Below, piece after piece: positions 1-7,161 of a DNA stretch of 39,563 nucleotides. The notes under the pieces are model-generated. The model had not been told where the DNA came from and did no database searches. It worked only from the letters and a program-made list of their open reading frames with translations. The stretch spans positions 1 through 39,563 of the forward strand of contig NZ_JAQSDL010000047.1 in NCBI RefSeq assembly GCF_029945895.1, read 5' to 3'. The position numbers and the translations under genes were made by a program. Source of the DNA: Polaromonas sp. Its GTDB lineage: Bacteria > Pseudomonadota > Gammaproteobacteria > Burkholderiales > Burkholderiaceae_C. How positions within the stretch are numbered: position 1 is the first letter of the stretch; the number at the start of each line of letters is the position of its first letter.

Positions 1-90
1 CCCTCCCTCGCCCCGCTGGGCGATGGCGGGGAGCTTCATTTGGCCGCGTGTGCTGTTCTCGCGTGCAAACATCCAGGCCGCCTGACTCAA

Positions 91-115
91 CCATGACGCG
101 CTGCGCGCGTCATGG
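91..115. repeat. Perfect 11-bp inverted repeat (REP-like hairpin)
   Basis: CCATGACGCGC and GCGCGTCATGG are exact inverted complements separated by TGC. This would form a very stable 11-bp stem with a three-base loop. No T-run follows on either strand, so it is not a classic terminator. It sits in the repeat block and is best read as part of an interspersed palindromic element. Confidence 0.7.
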
Positions 116-320
116 CTCCCCGTATTTGGCGTTTGGTATGTGTCTTCGCTTCCCCACCCGTCGGGCTGGGCCGAGGAGCGCAGCCGAAAGCGGATCAGGG
201 CGAGCGATTGTTTGAGCCGAAGGCGAGTTCGAGCTCGACCCCGCTTTCGGCGAGCACCGCAGGGTGCCCGCAGCGAAGCGGAGGGACCCAGACCATCGGG
301 TCGCCTTTCTTTTCCTTAGG

Positions 321-343
321 TTTCTTTGGCGAAAGCAAAGAAA
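321..343. repeat. Inverted repeat TTTCTTTG / CAAAGAAA
   Basis: Eight-base arms (321-328 and 336-343) flank the 7-base spacer GCGAAAG. The outer CTTA (315-318) and TAAG (346-349) add a second pairing after a small internal loop. This is the central hairpin of the repeat block and lies about 100 bp downstream of the beta-subunit stop codon. Confidence 0.65.
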
Positions 344-446
344 AGTAAGTCGCCCGCCGGGGCGAGACCCGGCCAGCAGGCATACCACCGACTGTGGAAA
401 AAAGCCCAGACAGACGTGAAGCACAACGGCTAGGCGCCGTTAACAA

Positions 447-935
447 TCAAACCGGATAAATCAGCGAGTTGAGAATCATCTCGCTGTCGTACACACACAG
501 GCGGCGCCTGAACTTCAGGCCCTCGCCCGTCCGCACGACCTCATCGACATAACGCCCCACGTTGTAGACCTCGCTGACACCTGCCGGCTTGGTGCGAAAC
601 ACCGCATAGTTTGCCTGCGCCGTGATGACGTCCCCTTCTGCAGACAAAACCTGCGCCGGACTGATCACATGCCGCATGTAGTAAGGCCCGTGGTAAATCG
701 TCTGCGTGATGCCGTAGACGCGGTCTTTCATCATGCCGCGGCTTTCCAGGTCCATCAGCGCCAGCGGCAGGTCGCGGTCGAAATTCTCACGTGCCTGCAC
801 GGTGTAACGACCGTCCTCCAGGAAAAACTCCGGCCAGGCGTCGAAACGCTTGTCGTCCAGCACGGCCGCATAAGCCGCGTTGAGCTGATCAATCTCGAAC
901 TGAAGCCCCAGCCGTTCCAGCGTCACACTGCTCAT
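447..935 (-). CDS. Aromatic-ring-hydroxylating dioxygenase, beta (small) subunit
   Basis: This 162-residue protein has the length and pattern of the small subunit of Rieske non-heme iron oxygenases (SnoaL/NTF2-like cone fold). The small subunit packs with the alpha subunit in an alpha3beta3 enzyme and is mainly structural. The pattern seen is an N-terminal helix with LNAAYAAVLDDKRFDAWPEFF, a middle with MRHVISPAQV, and a C-terminal strand region KFRRRLCVYDSEMILNSLIYP. Its start codon overlaps the stop of a 37-codon ORF as ATGA, so it is translationally coupled in the operon led by the alpha subunit. The family resembles small subunits of salicylate 5-hydroxylase, anthranilate and terephthalate oxygenases; the substrate cannot be decided from sequence alone. 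No ferredoxin or reductase gene is in the window. Confidence 0.88.
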   Translation of the reverse strand: MSSVTLERLGLQFEIDQLNAAYAAVLDDKRFDAWPEFFLEDGRYTVQARENFDRDLPLALMDLESRGMMKDRVYGITQTIYHGPYYMRHVISPAQVLSAEGDVITAQANYAVFRTKPAGVSEVYNVGRYVDEVVRTGEGLKFRRRLCVYDSEMILNSLIYPV

Positions 936-1051
936 ACCGCCGCCTCCGTCATCACACTGTCTGTCAACACCCAGGTGTCGGCGGCTGGCGGCATTCGCGG
1001 TGTGTCGATCCCCACTTTGTGGGGCCCCTCGCCAAGTGCGCTCATACCGCC
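930..1051. repeat. 12-bp direct repeat flanking the alpha-beta spacer
   Basis: GCTCATACCGCC occurs exactly at 930-941 and 1040-1051, 110 bp apart. On the coding strand each copy reads GGCGGTATGAGC and carries an ATGA stop/start overlap. Removing one copy and the spacer would join the alpha stop directly to the beta start in the same overlap. The 110-bp unit thus looks like an insertion or tandem duplication into an ancestral alpha-beta junction. Confidence 0.7.
932..1045 (-). CDS. 37-codon ORF coupled between alpha and beta subunits
   Basis: The ORF encodes 37 residues beginning MSALGEGPHK and ending VMTEAAV. Its ATG overlaps the alpha-subunit stop (ATGA at 1042-1045), and its own TGA overlaps the beta-subunit start (932-935). 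It is therefore fused to both neighbours by 4-base overlaps, an arrangement that favours translation. I do not recognise the peptide, and it shows no cysteines, membrane segment or known motif. It contains a strong RNA hairpin (CCCCAC TTT GTGGGG on the plus strand, 1010-1024). It may be a real small protein, or a translated spacer that only maintains ribosome flow to the beta subunit. Confidence 0.4.
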   Translation of the reverse strand: MSALGEGPHKVGIDTPRMPPAADTWVLTDSVMTEAAV

Positions 1052-2352
1052 ATCACTTTCTTCCAGTAGGCATACATGCTGCGGATCAGGGTTTCGGTCA
1101 CCATGTGTTCGGTCGCCTCGGTACCGGTCCCGCCGAGTTCGCACAGCGTTGAACGCCCTTCCCCGCCCTGGCGGAAACCGTCCTGGCTGAACTCGATCAC
1201 CTCGCCGTCGTCGGCACTGACAAAACCCGCAGGCCCGAACAGGTTGGCCTGGCGCAGGCGCCGCCGCGTCATCTCGGGCGTGTCGTCGGCAAAACCGAAA
1301 TGTGTCCATACAAAATCAAACTCGCCCTCGCCGCGCGGCACGATGTGGCGCGTACTCAGCGAGTTGACCTGCTGCTGGATGATCAGGCTGGGAAACAGGG
1401 TGATCATGGTCACGGTCGGCGTGATGTCACTGCCGGGATGGGATGGGTCCCCGATCGTCCACCAGGCTTCCGGCACCACGTCGAGCAGGCGGTCATCCTG
1501 CAGCGCCATGTTGGCCTTGAACGAGGTCACCCCTTCGGTCACCGCGCTGTTCTGCCCGCCTTCGTTGCGCCGCGAAATCATCACTGCATGGCGTCCGTGT
1601 GCGTCCATCACCATGCGGCTTTTCTGGTCGGCGCGCCACAGGCCGAAGGTGACAAACCAGGTGTGCAGCAACCCGGGGTGGTAGGGGTCCTTGATGTTTT
1701 CCATCATCAGCTTCCAGTTGCCCGGAATGCGCTGACGGTTGTAGCCCAGCAAGGTGAGCTTGTGGCCTTTGAAGATGCGTTCCAGCCAGGGCATCACGTT
1801 CGGGCCCAGGTAATCTTCCAGCGGCTCGGTCGCCTCGCTGAAGGTCGCGAACACCAGGCCGTGCAGCACCGCCACGCGCAGCTTGGTCAGGCCGTGGTCT
1901 TTCAGGTCAAAGCCTTCGGGCATGCCGCCGTTGATGCAGTCACCCTCCTTGACACCATCCTTGAAGGGCAAACCGGCGAGGTCGCCGTTGAGCTTGTAGG
2001 TCCATTGGTGATAGGGGCAGACAAAACTGCGGGCGTTGCCCTGCCCGTTCTGGCAAAACCGCACCCCGCGGTGGGCGCAGCGGTTTTCGACCACACGGAT
2101 GCCGTGGTCAGTGTCCCGGTCTTTTGGCGCCACGCGATCACGCACCATCACCACCTGGCGTTCGCCGACGTGACTCAATTTGAAATCGCCGAGCTTGGGT
2201 ATCTCGACTTCGAGCCCGACATAACACCAGTGCGGGCCGTAAAAAATTTTCTCGAGCTCGCGCTGGTAAAGCTGAGCATCCGTGTAGGCCCAGAAGGGAA
2301 CGCGGCTGGAGCCTGGTTCGCTCCAGCGGGAAAGGGGTTGATCAGCCATCAT
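1042..2352 (-). CDS. Rieske aromatic-ring-hydroxylating dioxygenase, alpha (large) subunit
   Basis: This 436-residue catalytic subunit adds O2 to an aromatic ring using electrons from a ferredoxin/reductase chain. The Rieske [2Fe-2S] ligands are visible as C92-x-H94 (RCAHRG) and C112-x2-H115 (VCPYHQW). The mononuclear iron site is D222-x2-H225-x4-H230 (KDPYHPGLLHTW), where the Asp is the usual electron-bridging residue. Length and layout match the alpha subunits of salicylate 5-hydroxylase, anthranilate 1,2-dioxygenase and terephthalate dioxygenase, which I cannot tell apart here. Two ATGs occur in tandem; the first is preceded by GGGAAGA at a suitable distance. It heads the minus-strand operon with the 37-codon ORF and the beta subunit. 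A perfect palindrome lies 48-65 bases upstream of the start. The acyl-CoA ligase just upstream could act on the same catabolic route, but this is inference. Confidence 0.92.
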   Translation of the reverse strand: MMADQPLSRWSEPGSSRVPFWAYTDAQLYQRELEKIFYGPHWCYVGLEVEIPKLGDFKLSHVGERQVVMVRDRVAPKDRDTDHGIRVVENRCAHRGVRFCQNGQGNARSFVCPYHQWTYKLNGDLAGLPFKDGVKEGDCINGGMPEGFDLKDHGLTKLRVAVLHGLVFATFSEATEPLEDYLGPNVMPWLERIFKGHKLTLLGYNRQRIPGNWKLMMENIKDPYHPGLLHTWFVTFGLWRADQKSRMVMDAHGRHAVMISRRNEGGQNSAVTEGVTSFKANMALQDDRLLDVVPEAWWTIGDPSHPGSDITPTVTMITLFPSLIIQQQVNSLSTRHIVPRGEGEFDFVWTHFGFADDTPEMTRRRLRQANLFGPAGFVSADDGEVIEFSQDGFRQGGEGRSTLCELGGTGTEATEHMVTETLIRSMYAYWKKVMAV

Positions 2353-2399
2353 GCAAGCATCTTCCCGACCGGCTGTGCGGCCTGTGGATTATTTCCCAA

Positions 2400-2417
2400 T
2401 GATAAGCTTACTTATCA
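2400..2417. promoter_or_regulatory. Palindromic operator candidate upstream of the Rieske operon
   Basis: TGATAAG-CTTA-CTTATCA is a perfect 7-bp inverted repeat with a 4-base spacer. It is in an AT-rich island between the ligase stop and the alpha-subunit start, 48-65 bases upstream of that start. Size and symmetry fit operators of MarR- or GntR-type repressors, which often control aromatic catabolism. No such regulator is encoded beside it, so the binding protein would have to act from elsewhere. Confidence 0.5.
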
Positions 2418-2433
2418 ATTTCCGGAAAAGGGT

Positions 2434-4287
2434 TTATGCGGACCCGCCACTTCGCCGTGTCTGCGGTTGGTACAGGGCCTCGATCTCCTGTGCAAAACGT
2501 TTCATGAGGTTGTTGCGCTTGAGCTTGAGCGTGGGCGTCATCAGCGCGTTTTCGACCGTCCAGGGTTCGGTCGTCAGCAGCACCGCCCGCGGCATGGCGT
2601 AACGCGCAAAATTCGCGGTCTGGGCAGCCATGCGTTTGAGCGCGGCCTGGTGCACCGCCGGCAGGTTCAGGCTGGCCGCGTCATCGGAGTTGACTCCGAG
2701 CACCTCGGCCAGCCTGCGCCATTCGGCCGGGTTCACCACGGCCACGCAGGCGATGAAGGGATGGTTCTCGCCCACCACAAACACCTGCGCGAACAGGGGA
2801 TCGACCGCAATCGCCAGCTCCAGATCGCCCGGCGGCACCTTCTCGCCGGTGGAGGTGACGATGATTTCCTTGATGCGGCCCATGATGCGGATACGCCCGC
2901 CGGTCATGTCCGCCTGGTCGCCGGTGGACAGCCAGCCATCGGGCGTCAACACCCGCGCCGTGTCCTCGGGCCGTTTCCAGTAGCCCCGCATCACCGACGG
3001 TCCGCGCACCTGCAGCTCACGGTTCTCGCCCAGGCGCACCTCCACGCCCGCCAGGGCGCGGCCCACGGTGGCCGGGTCGTTGTCGTCGACACCGTTGGCC
3101 GCCACCACCGGCGAGGTTTCCGTCATGCCGTAACCTTGCAGCAGCGGCATGCCCAGCCCCAGAAAGCAGCGTGCCACCGCATGCGACAGCGGCGCACCGC
3201 CGCTGACGGCCACCCGCACCCGCCCGCCGAACTGCGCACGCAGCGTGCGCGCCACCAGGCGGTCCAGCAAGGGCCACAGCAGCGGGTCCAGCCAGGCCCG
3301 GCTGCTGCCCTCGCCTGCAGCGAGCGGCAGGCCCTGCAACCGGCAAAAACGCCGCCAGCCCACGGCCTGGGTGGCCTCGAACAAACGGGTCTTCAATGGC
3401 GAGGTGGCGAGGGTTTCCTGCAATTTGGCAAACACCCGTTCGTAGATGCGGGGCACAGAGATCAGCACCGTGGGGCACACGGTTTTCAGGTCCTCGGCCA
3501 GCAGCGACACCGACCGCGCATAGGCCACGCAGCTCCCGCATGCCATCGGCAGGTAATAGCCGGCGGTGCGTTCGAAAGTGTGGGACAGCGGCAAAAACGA
3601 GAGGAACACATCGTCGACCGTGGGCACCACGCGCGCCAGGATGGCCTGCACATTGGCCACCACGTTGCGGTGGGTGAGCATCACGCCCTTGGGCTTGCCG
3701 GTGGTGCCCGAGGTATAGACGATGGCGGCCAGGTCGTCCCCGGACGGCGGCACGAAAGTGCCGTCCTGGCCCGGCCCGGCCGCCAGCCAGTCGGCCAGTG
3801 AACTCAGGGGCACAGCCTCGCCTGCAGGGGCGGGTGCCACGGTCTCGCCAGTGACCACGACGCGCCTGAGCGCCGGCATGGCCACACCCAGCGCCTCGAT
3901 GCTGCGCCACTGCGCCAGGGACGAGACCATGAGCAGCGCCGCCTCGCAGTCCGCCAGGATGTAGGCAATGCTGCCCGGGTTGTCCAGCGCATGCAGCGGC
4001 ACCGGCACATGGCCCAGCGCCAGGGCCGCCTGGTCGAGGCTGACGGCATCCAGCCCATTGGGCAGCAGGATGGCAATGCTGGCGTGGCTCGGCAGGCTCA
4101 TGGCCGCCAGTGCCTGACGCCATTGGGCAAAACGCTCGCCGGCCTGCGCCCAGGTGGTGGACACCCAGCCGCCGGCGCGGGCATCAAATTCGCGATAGGC
4201 CTCGGCCTGCGGGCTTTGGGCCACCCGAAAAGCCAGCAGCTCGGGGAGCGTGTGGACGGTGGAAAAATCGATCTCGGTGACAGTCAT
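2434..4287 (-). CDS. AMP-forming long-chain acyl-CoA synthetase
   Basis: This 617-residue member of the ANL superfamily activates a carboxylic acid to acyl-AMP and then to acyl-CoA. The P-loop-like AMP-binding motif YTSGTTGKPKGVMLTH is clear near residue 190. Further motifs are the aromatic-adenine segment GYGMTETSP, the hinge region GWLSTGDQADM, and the C-terminal GRIKEIIVTSTGEKVPP, which carries the catalytic-domain hinge. The length and GxKV-type C-terminus match the long FadD15/LACS-like branch (about 600 residues) rather than short benzoate-CoA ligases, so fatty-acid-like substrates are likeliest. It lies 81 bp upstream of the Rieske gene on the same strand, with a candidate operator between. 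It is preceded by dedA-like gene with a 94-bp gap. Co-transcription with either is possible but not shown. Confidence 0.88.
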   Translation of the reverse strand: MTVTEIDFSTVHTLPELLAFRVAQSPQAEAYREFDARAGGWVSTTWAQAGERFAQWRQALAAMSLPSHASIAILLPNGLDAVSLDQAALALGHVPVPLHALDNPGSIAYILADCEAALLMVSSLAQWRSIEALGVAMPALRRVVVTGETVAPAPAGEAVPLSSLADWLAAGPGQDGTFVPPSGDDLAAIVYTSGTTGKPKGVMLTHRNVVANVQAILARVVPTVDDVFLSFLPLSHTFERTAGYYLPMACGSCVAYARSVSLLAEDLKTVCPTVLISVPRIYERVFAKLQETLATSPLKTRLFEATQAVGWRRFCRLQGLPLAAGEGSSRAWLDPLLWPLLDRLVARTLRAQFGGRVRVAVSGGAPLSHAVARCFLGLGMPLLQGYGMTETSPVVAANGVDDNDPATVGRALAGVEVRLGENRELQVRGPSVMRGYWKRPEDTARVLTPDGWLSTGDQADMTGGRIRIMGRIKEIIVTSTGEKVPPGDLELAIAVDPLFAQVFVVGENHPFIACVAVVNPAEWRRLAEVLGVNSDDAASLNLPAVHQAALKRMAAQTANFARYAMPRAVLLTTEPWTVENALMTPTLKLKRNNLMKRFAQEIEALYQPQTRRSGGSA

Positions 4288-4381
4288 GGGCAGCTTGTTG
4301 GAAACGGGAAATTCTCCAGCGCAGTGTGCGCCGCGCAGATGCGCCCGCCCTGCCCTGGGTCAATACAGCGGCTAAAAAACC

Positions 4382-5035
4382 TCAGCTTGCCGTTTGCCGG
4401 GCGGAACGGCTGGCTTTCCAGGCGCCGTACAGCACAAACAGCCCGGGAATCAGGATCATGGCCCAGATGATCTTGCTCAGATTGGCCTGCACCCAGGGCA
4501 GGTTGCCGAAGAAATAGCCGGCGGTGCACAGGCCCACCACCCAGATCAGCGCGCCGATCACGTTGTAAGCGGTGAATTTGGCGCGGTTCATCTCGGCCAC
4601 GCCCGCCACAAAAGGCGCGAATGTGCGGATGAAAGGCATGAAACGCGCAATGATGATGGTGACGCCGCCATAACGCTCGTAAAACTCGTGCGCCTGGTTG
4701 AAGGCGCGCTTGTTGAAAAACCGCGACTGCTCCCACTGGAACACCTTGGGCCCGAAGTGCCGGCCAATCGAATAGTTGCACTGGTCGCCCAGGATGGCAG
4801 CCACCAGCATCACGGCGATGGCCACCGGCAGGCTCAGCAGGCCGACCCCGCAAAGGGCACCCACCACAAACAACAGGGAATCGCCCGGCAGGAAAGGCAT
4901 GACCACCACGCCGGTTTCCACAAAAATGATGAGGAAAAGCAGGACGTAGACCCAGGTGCCGTAGGCTTGTGTAAAGGCCTCCAGGTGTTTGTCCACGTGA
5001 AGGATGAAGTCCATCAGAAAAGCAAGAAGTTCCAT
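4382..5035 (-). CDS. DedA/SNARE-associated family membrane protein
   Basis: The protein has 217 residues from the chosen ATG (MELLAFLMDF), the usual DedA length of about 220. An open frame extends 32 codons further upstream, but the extension is polar and has no matching ribosome site. DedA-family proteins are inner-membrane transporters implicated in lipid-carrier recycling and membrane-potential homeostasis. Seen here are hydrophobic segments near residues 20-45, 50-75, 135-165 and 185-210. The family signature is also present: FVETGVVVMPFLPGDSLLF in the first re-entrant region, and the basic F-x-R-F-x-P-x-x-R-T-x-x-P motif as ARFMPFIRTFAPFVAG. It reads away from mutL, and the gap between them probably holds divergent promoters. 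Its substrate is not predictable. Confidence 0.88.
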   Translation of the reverse strand: MELLAFLMDFILHVDKHLEAFTQAYGTWVYVLLFLIIFVETGVVVMPFLPGDSLLFVVGALCGVGLLSLPVAIAVMLVAAILGDQCNYSIGRHFGPKVFQWEQSRFFNKRAFNQAHEFYERYGGVTIIIARFMPFIRTFAPFVAGVAEMNRAKFTAYNVIGALIWVVGLCTAGYFFGNLPWVQANLSKIIWAMILIPGLFVLYGAWKASRSARQTAS

Positions 5036-5180
5036 GGGGGTGATTTTGACATGGTGAATCCCTTCGGCTTTTGCAAGCCTGTACTTTGCAGGTGCTTCGA
5101 GCAAGCCGGGGGTCGCCCGGCCAGCAGGCAAACCAGGTTATCCAGAAGTCACCACATCAACCCGTAAAAACACTTCCCCC

Positions 5181-5195
5181 TAGAATCACAAGGTG
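5181..5195 (+). promoter_or_regulatory. Candidate -10 box placing the mRNA start at the mutL GTG
   Basis: TAGAAT at 5181-5186 is a good sigma-70 -10 hexamer. A transcript starting 6-7 bases downstream would begin at or next to the GTG at 5193. The AAGG nearest that GTG directly abuts it and cannot serve as a spaced ribosome-binding site. A leaderless mutL message is therefore plausible. No strong -35 hexamer is visible 17 bp upstream, so this is tentative. Confidence 0.35.
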
Positions 5196-7100
5196 ACCCT
5201 GGCCTCCCCCCTTCCCCGCCGCCCCATCCGCGAACTCCCCGACGAGCTGATCAGCCAGATTGCAGCCGGCGAGGTGGTCGAGCGACCGGCTTCCGTGGTG
5301 CGTGAACTGGTCGACAACGCGCTGGACGCCGGCGCGCGGCAGGTCACGGTGCGGCTGCTGGCCGGCGGTGTGCGGCTGATTTCGGTCGAGGACGACGGCC
5401 TGGGCATCCCGCGCGAGGAGCTGGCGATTGCGCTGCGTCGCCACGCCACCAGCAAGATCGCCTCGCTGCAGGACCTCGAATCCGTGGGCACCATGGGTTT
5501 TCGCGGCGAGGCGCTGGCTGCCATCAATTCGATTGCCGACATGAGCCTGCTGTCGCGCAGCTCCGAAGCCTCGGCCAGCGGCGACGCGGCGCACGCCTGG
5601 CAGCTCGACGGCCGTTCCGGCGAGCTGACGCCGGCCGCGCGTGCGCGCGGCACCACCGTGGAGGTGCGCGAGCTGTTTTATGCCACGCCGGCGCGCCGCA
5701 AGTTCCTGAAAACCGACGCCACCGAACTGGCGCACTGCATCGAGGCCGTGCGGCGCCACGCGCTGGTACGGCCCGACGTGGGTTTTGCGATCTGGCACGA
5801 AGGCAAACTCGTCGAACAGTGGCGCGCCTGCAGCGGCGAGAGCGCCCACGACCAGCGCCTGGCCGATGTGCTGGGTAGCGAACTGCTGGCGCAGAGTGTG
5901 GCGGTGGACTACAGCGCGGGTGCATTGCGCATCACCGGCCGCGCCGGCATTCCGGACGCGGCGCGTTCGCGCGCCGACCAGCAGTTTGCCTACGTCAACG
6001 GCCGATATGTGCGCGACAAGGTGATGACCCACGCCGCACGCAGCGCCTATGAGGACGTGCTGCACGGCCACCGCCAGCCGGTCTACGCGCTTTACGTGAC
6101 CATGGACCCGACGCGGGTGGACGTCAATGTGCACCCGACCAAGATCGAGGTGCGTTTTCGTGACAGCCGGGAAGTGCACCAGGCGGTGCGGCACGCGGTC
6201 GAGAACGCCTTGGCGGCACCGCGCGCGGCCGCAGCTGCCCTGGCAGCGGCCAGTGGCGCGCCTGTACAAAGTTTAGAACAAAATCAGCCTCCCGCCCTTT
6301 CCCCATGGGCGCAACCAGCTATCAATTTCGGAGCGAATCAGACTTACAGGCAGGACCCGCGTGTCACCGACTTTGAGGCCATGTGGCCCGTCAGGCCGCA
6401 AGACACGCAGGGTGGAATGGCCACCGGGACGCAAGCAGCGCCACCGGACAGCCCGTCAACAGGCTCAGGGCGAACGGAGAATACGGGCACAGCAAACGTC
6501 GACCTTCCCCCCGGCGACTGGCCGCTGGGCCGCGCCGTTGCCCAGTTGCAGGGCATTTACATCCTGGCCGAAAACATTCAGGGCCTGGTGATTGTGGACA
6601 TGCACGCCGCCCACGAACGCATCGTCTACGAGCGGCTGAAAAGCCAGCTCGACAACGCCAGCATTGCCAGCCAGCCGCTGCTGATACCAGCCACCTTTGC
6701 CGCCACGCCGCAGGAGGTCGCCGCTTCCGAGGCGCACACCGACACGCTGAAGGCACTGGGCCTGGAGATCACGCCGTTCTCGCCGCGCACCCTGGCCGTG
6801 CGCGCGGTGCCGACCAGCCTGGCGCGGGGTGATGCGGTGGAACTCGCGCGCAGCGTGCTGGCCGAGCTGGCGCAACACGACGCCAGCACGGTGATCCAGC
6901 GCGCGCAACACGAGCTGCTCTCGACCATGGCCTGCCACGGCGCGGTGCGTGCCAACCGCAAACTCAGCATCGACGAGATGAACGGCCTGTTGCGGCAGAT
7001 GGAAGCCACCGAACGCTCCGACCAGTGCAACCACGGCCGCCCGACCTGGCGTCAAATCACGGTCCGGGAACTGGACAGCCTGTTTTTGCGCGGACGCTGA
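5193..7100 (+). CDS. mutL: DNA mismatch repair protein MutL (endonuclease type)
   Basis: MutL links mismatch recognition by MutS to strand incision and excision. The N-terminal GHKL ATPase is intact: E38 (general base) and N42 (Mg) lie in RELVDNALDAGA, followed by DDGLGI and GFRGEAL. The C-terminal domain has DMHA-x2-E-x4-E beginning at D469, the metal-binding nicking motif of MutL in bacteria that lack MutH, and ACHGAV and CNHGRPTW, which complete that site. This MutL should therefore cut DNA itself, as in Neisseria. The 635-residue length is normal. The interdomain linker (about residues 363-430) is largely built from two dispersed repeat modules inserted in frame, giving a Pro/Ser/Gly-rich sequence. 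The start is GTG and may be leaderless. It is divergent from the dedA-like gene and followed by gdhA with its own regulatory region. Confidence 0.97.
   Translation: MTLASPLPRRPIRELPDELISQIAAGEVVERPASVVRELVDNALDAGARQVTVRLLAGGVRLISVEDDGLGIPREELAIALRRHATSKIASLQDLESVGTMGFRGEALAAINSIADMSLLSRSSEASASGDAAHAWQLDGRSGELTPAARARGTTVEVRELFYATPARRKFLKTDATELAHCIEAVRRHALVRPDVGFAIWHEGKLVEQWRACSGESAHDQRLADVLGSELLAQSVAVDYSAGALRITGRAGIPDAARSRADQQFAYVNGRYVRDKVMTHAARSAYEDVLHGHRQPVYALYVTMDPTRVDVNVHPTKIEVRFRDSREVHQAVRHAVENALAAPRAAAAALAAASGAPVQSLEQNQPPALSPWAQPAINFGANQTYRQDPRVTDFEAMWPVRPQDTQGGMATGTQAAPPDSPSTGSGRTENTGTANVDLPPGDWPLGRAVAQLQGIYILAENIQGLVIVDMHAAHERIVYERLKSQLDNASIASQPLLIPATFAATPQEVAASEAHTDTLKALGLEITPFSPRTLAVRAVPTSLARGDAVELARSVLAELAQHDASTVIQRAQHELLSTMACHGAVRANRKLSIDEMNGLLRQMEATERSDQCNHGRPTWRQITVRELDSLFLRGR
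6280..6335 (+). repeat. Dispersed repeat copy R1, in frame in mutL
   Basis: AAAATCAGCCTCCCGCCCTT, then CCAGCTATCAATTTCGGAGC, follow the layout of the window-wide family (GCCTCCAGCCCTT ... GCGC ... CAGCTATCAAAT-n-ATAGC). It encodes the stretch NQPPALSPWAQPAINFGANQ of the MutL linker with no frame disruption. This linker is known to be unconserved in MutL, which would explain why the insertion is tolerated. Confidence 0.7.
6449..6477 (+). repeat. Second repeat module in the mutL linker (CAGGCTCAGGGCGAACGG type)
   Basis: CCCGTCAACAGGCTCAGGGC followed by GAACGG resembles the widespread proteobacterial repeat whose usual form is CTTCGACAGGCTCAGGGCGAACGG. It is translated here as SPSTGSGRTE. It lies about 115 bp after repeat R1 in the same linker. 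The resemblance is from memory. Confidence 0.6.
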
Positions 7101-7127
7101 CCCAAACCCGTTTCGGTGCATGAAGCC

Positions 7128-7155
7128 CATAACGGTGCATAAAAGCACCGTTATG
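7128..7155. promoter_or_regulatory. Long palindrome upstream of gdhA
   Basis: CATAACGGTGC and GCACCGTTATG are perfect 11-bp inverted arms around ATAAAA. No T-run follows, so it is more likely an operator than the mutL terminator. A third CGGTGCAT lies just upstream at 7114-7121. Read on the minus strand, the ATGCACCGTTATGG part resembles one half of the NtrC site TGCACC-n4-TGGTGCA. Nitrogen control of gdhA would make sense, but this is inference. Confidence 0.5.
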
Positions 7156-7161
7156 TACTAT

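Larger units (their letters stand above)
1..446. repeat. Non-coding block of interspersed repeat, 3' of the ring-hydroxylase operon
   Basis: No convincing gene is present. Small open frames on both strands here are low-complexity and overlap each other. The text from about 175 to 400 (GAGCGATTGTTTGAGCC, then CCCGCAGCGAAGCGGAGGGA, then GGGTCGCCTTTCTTTTCC, then CGCCCGCCGGGGCGAGACCC) matches my memory of a long interspersed repeat common between genes in Comamonadaceae. It contains two hairpins, listed separately. Since it follows the last gene of a minus-strand operon, it may also end transcription, but no clean stem plus T-tract is visible. The family assignment is from memory and has not been searched. 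Confidence 0.6.

Noticed and set aside
1300..3801. An 833-codon plus-strand open frame
   Set aside because: It is antisense to the Rieske alpha subunit and the acyl-CoA synthetase, is His/Gln/Arg-rich and low in typical domains. It is a shadow of GC-rich codon bias.
5036..5131. 32-codon extension of the DedA-like protein
   Set aside because: The family length and hydrophobic start favour the internal ATG; the extension resembles no DedA N-terminus.
7128..7155. The palindrome as a rho-independent terminator of mutL
   Set aside because: No T-run follows on the plus strand, and its position before gdhA with repeated CGGTGC elements fits an operator better.
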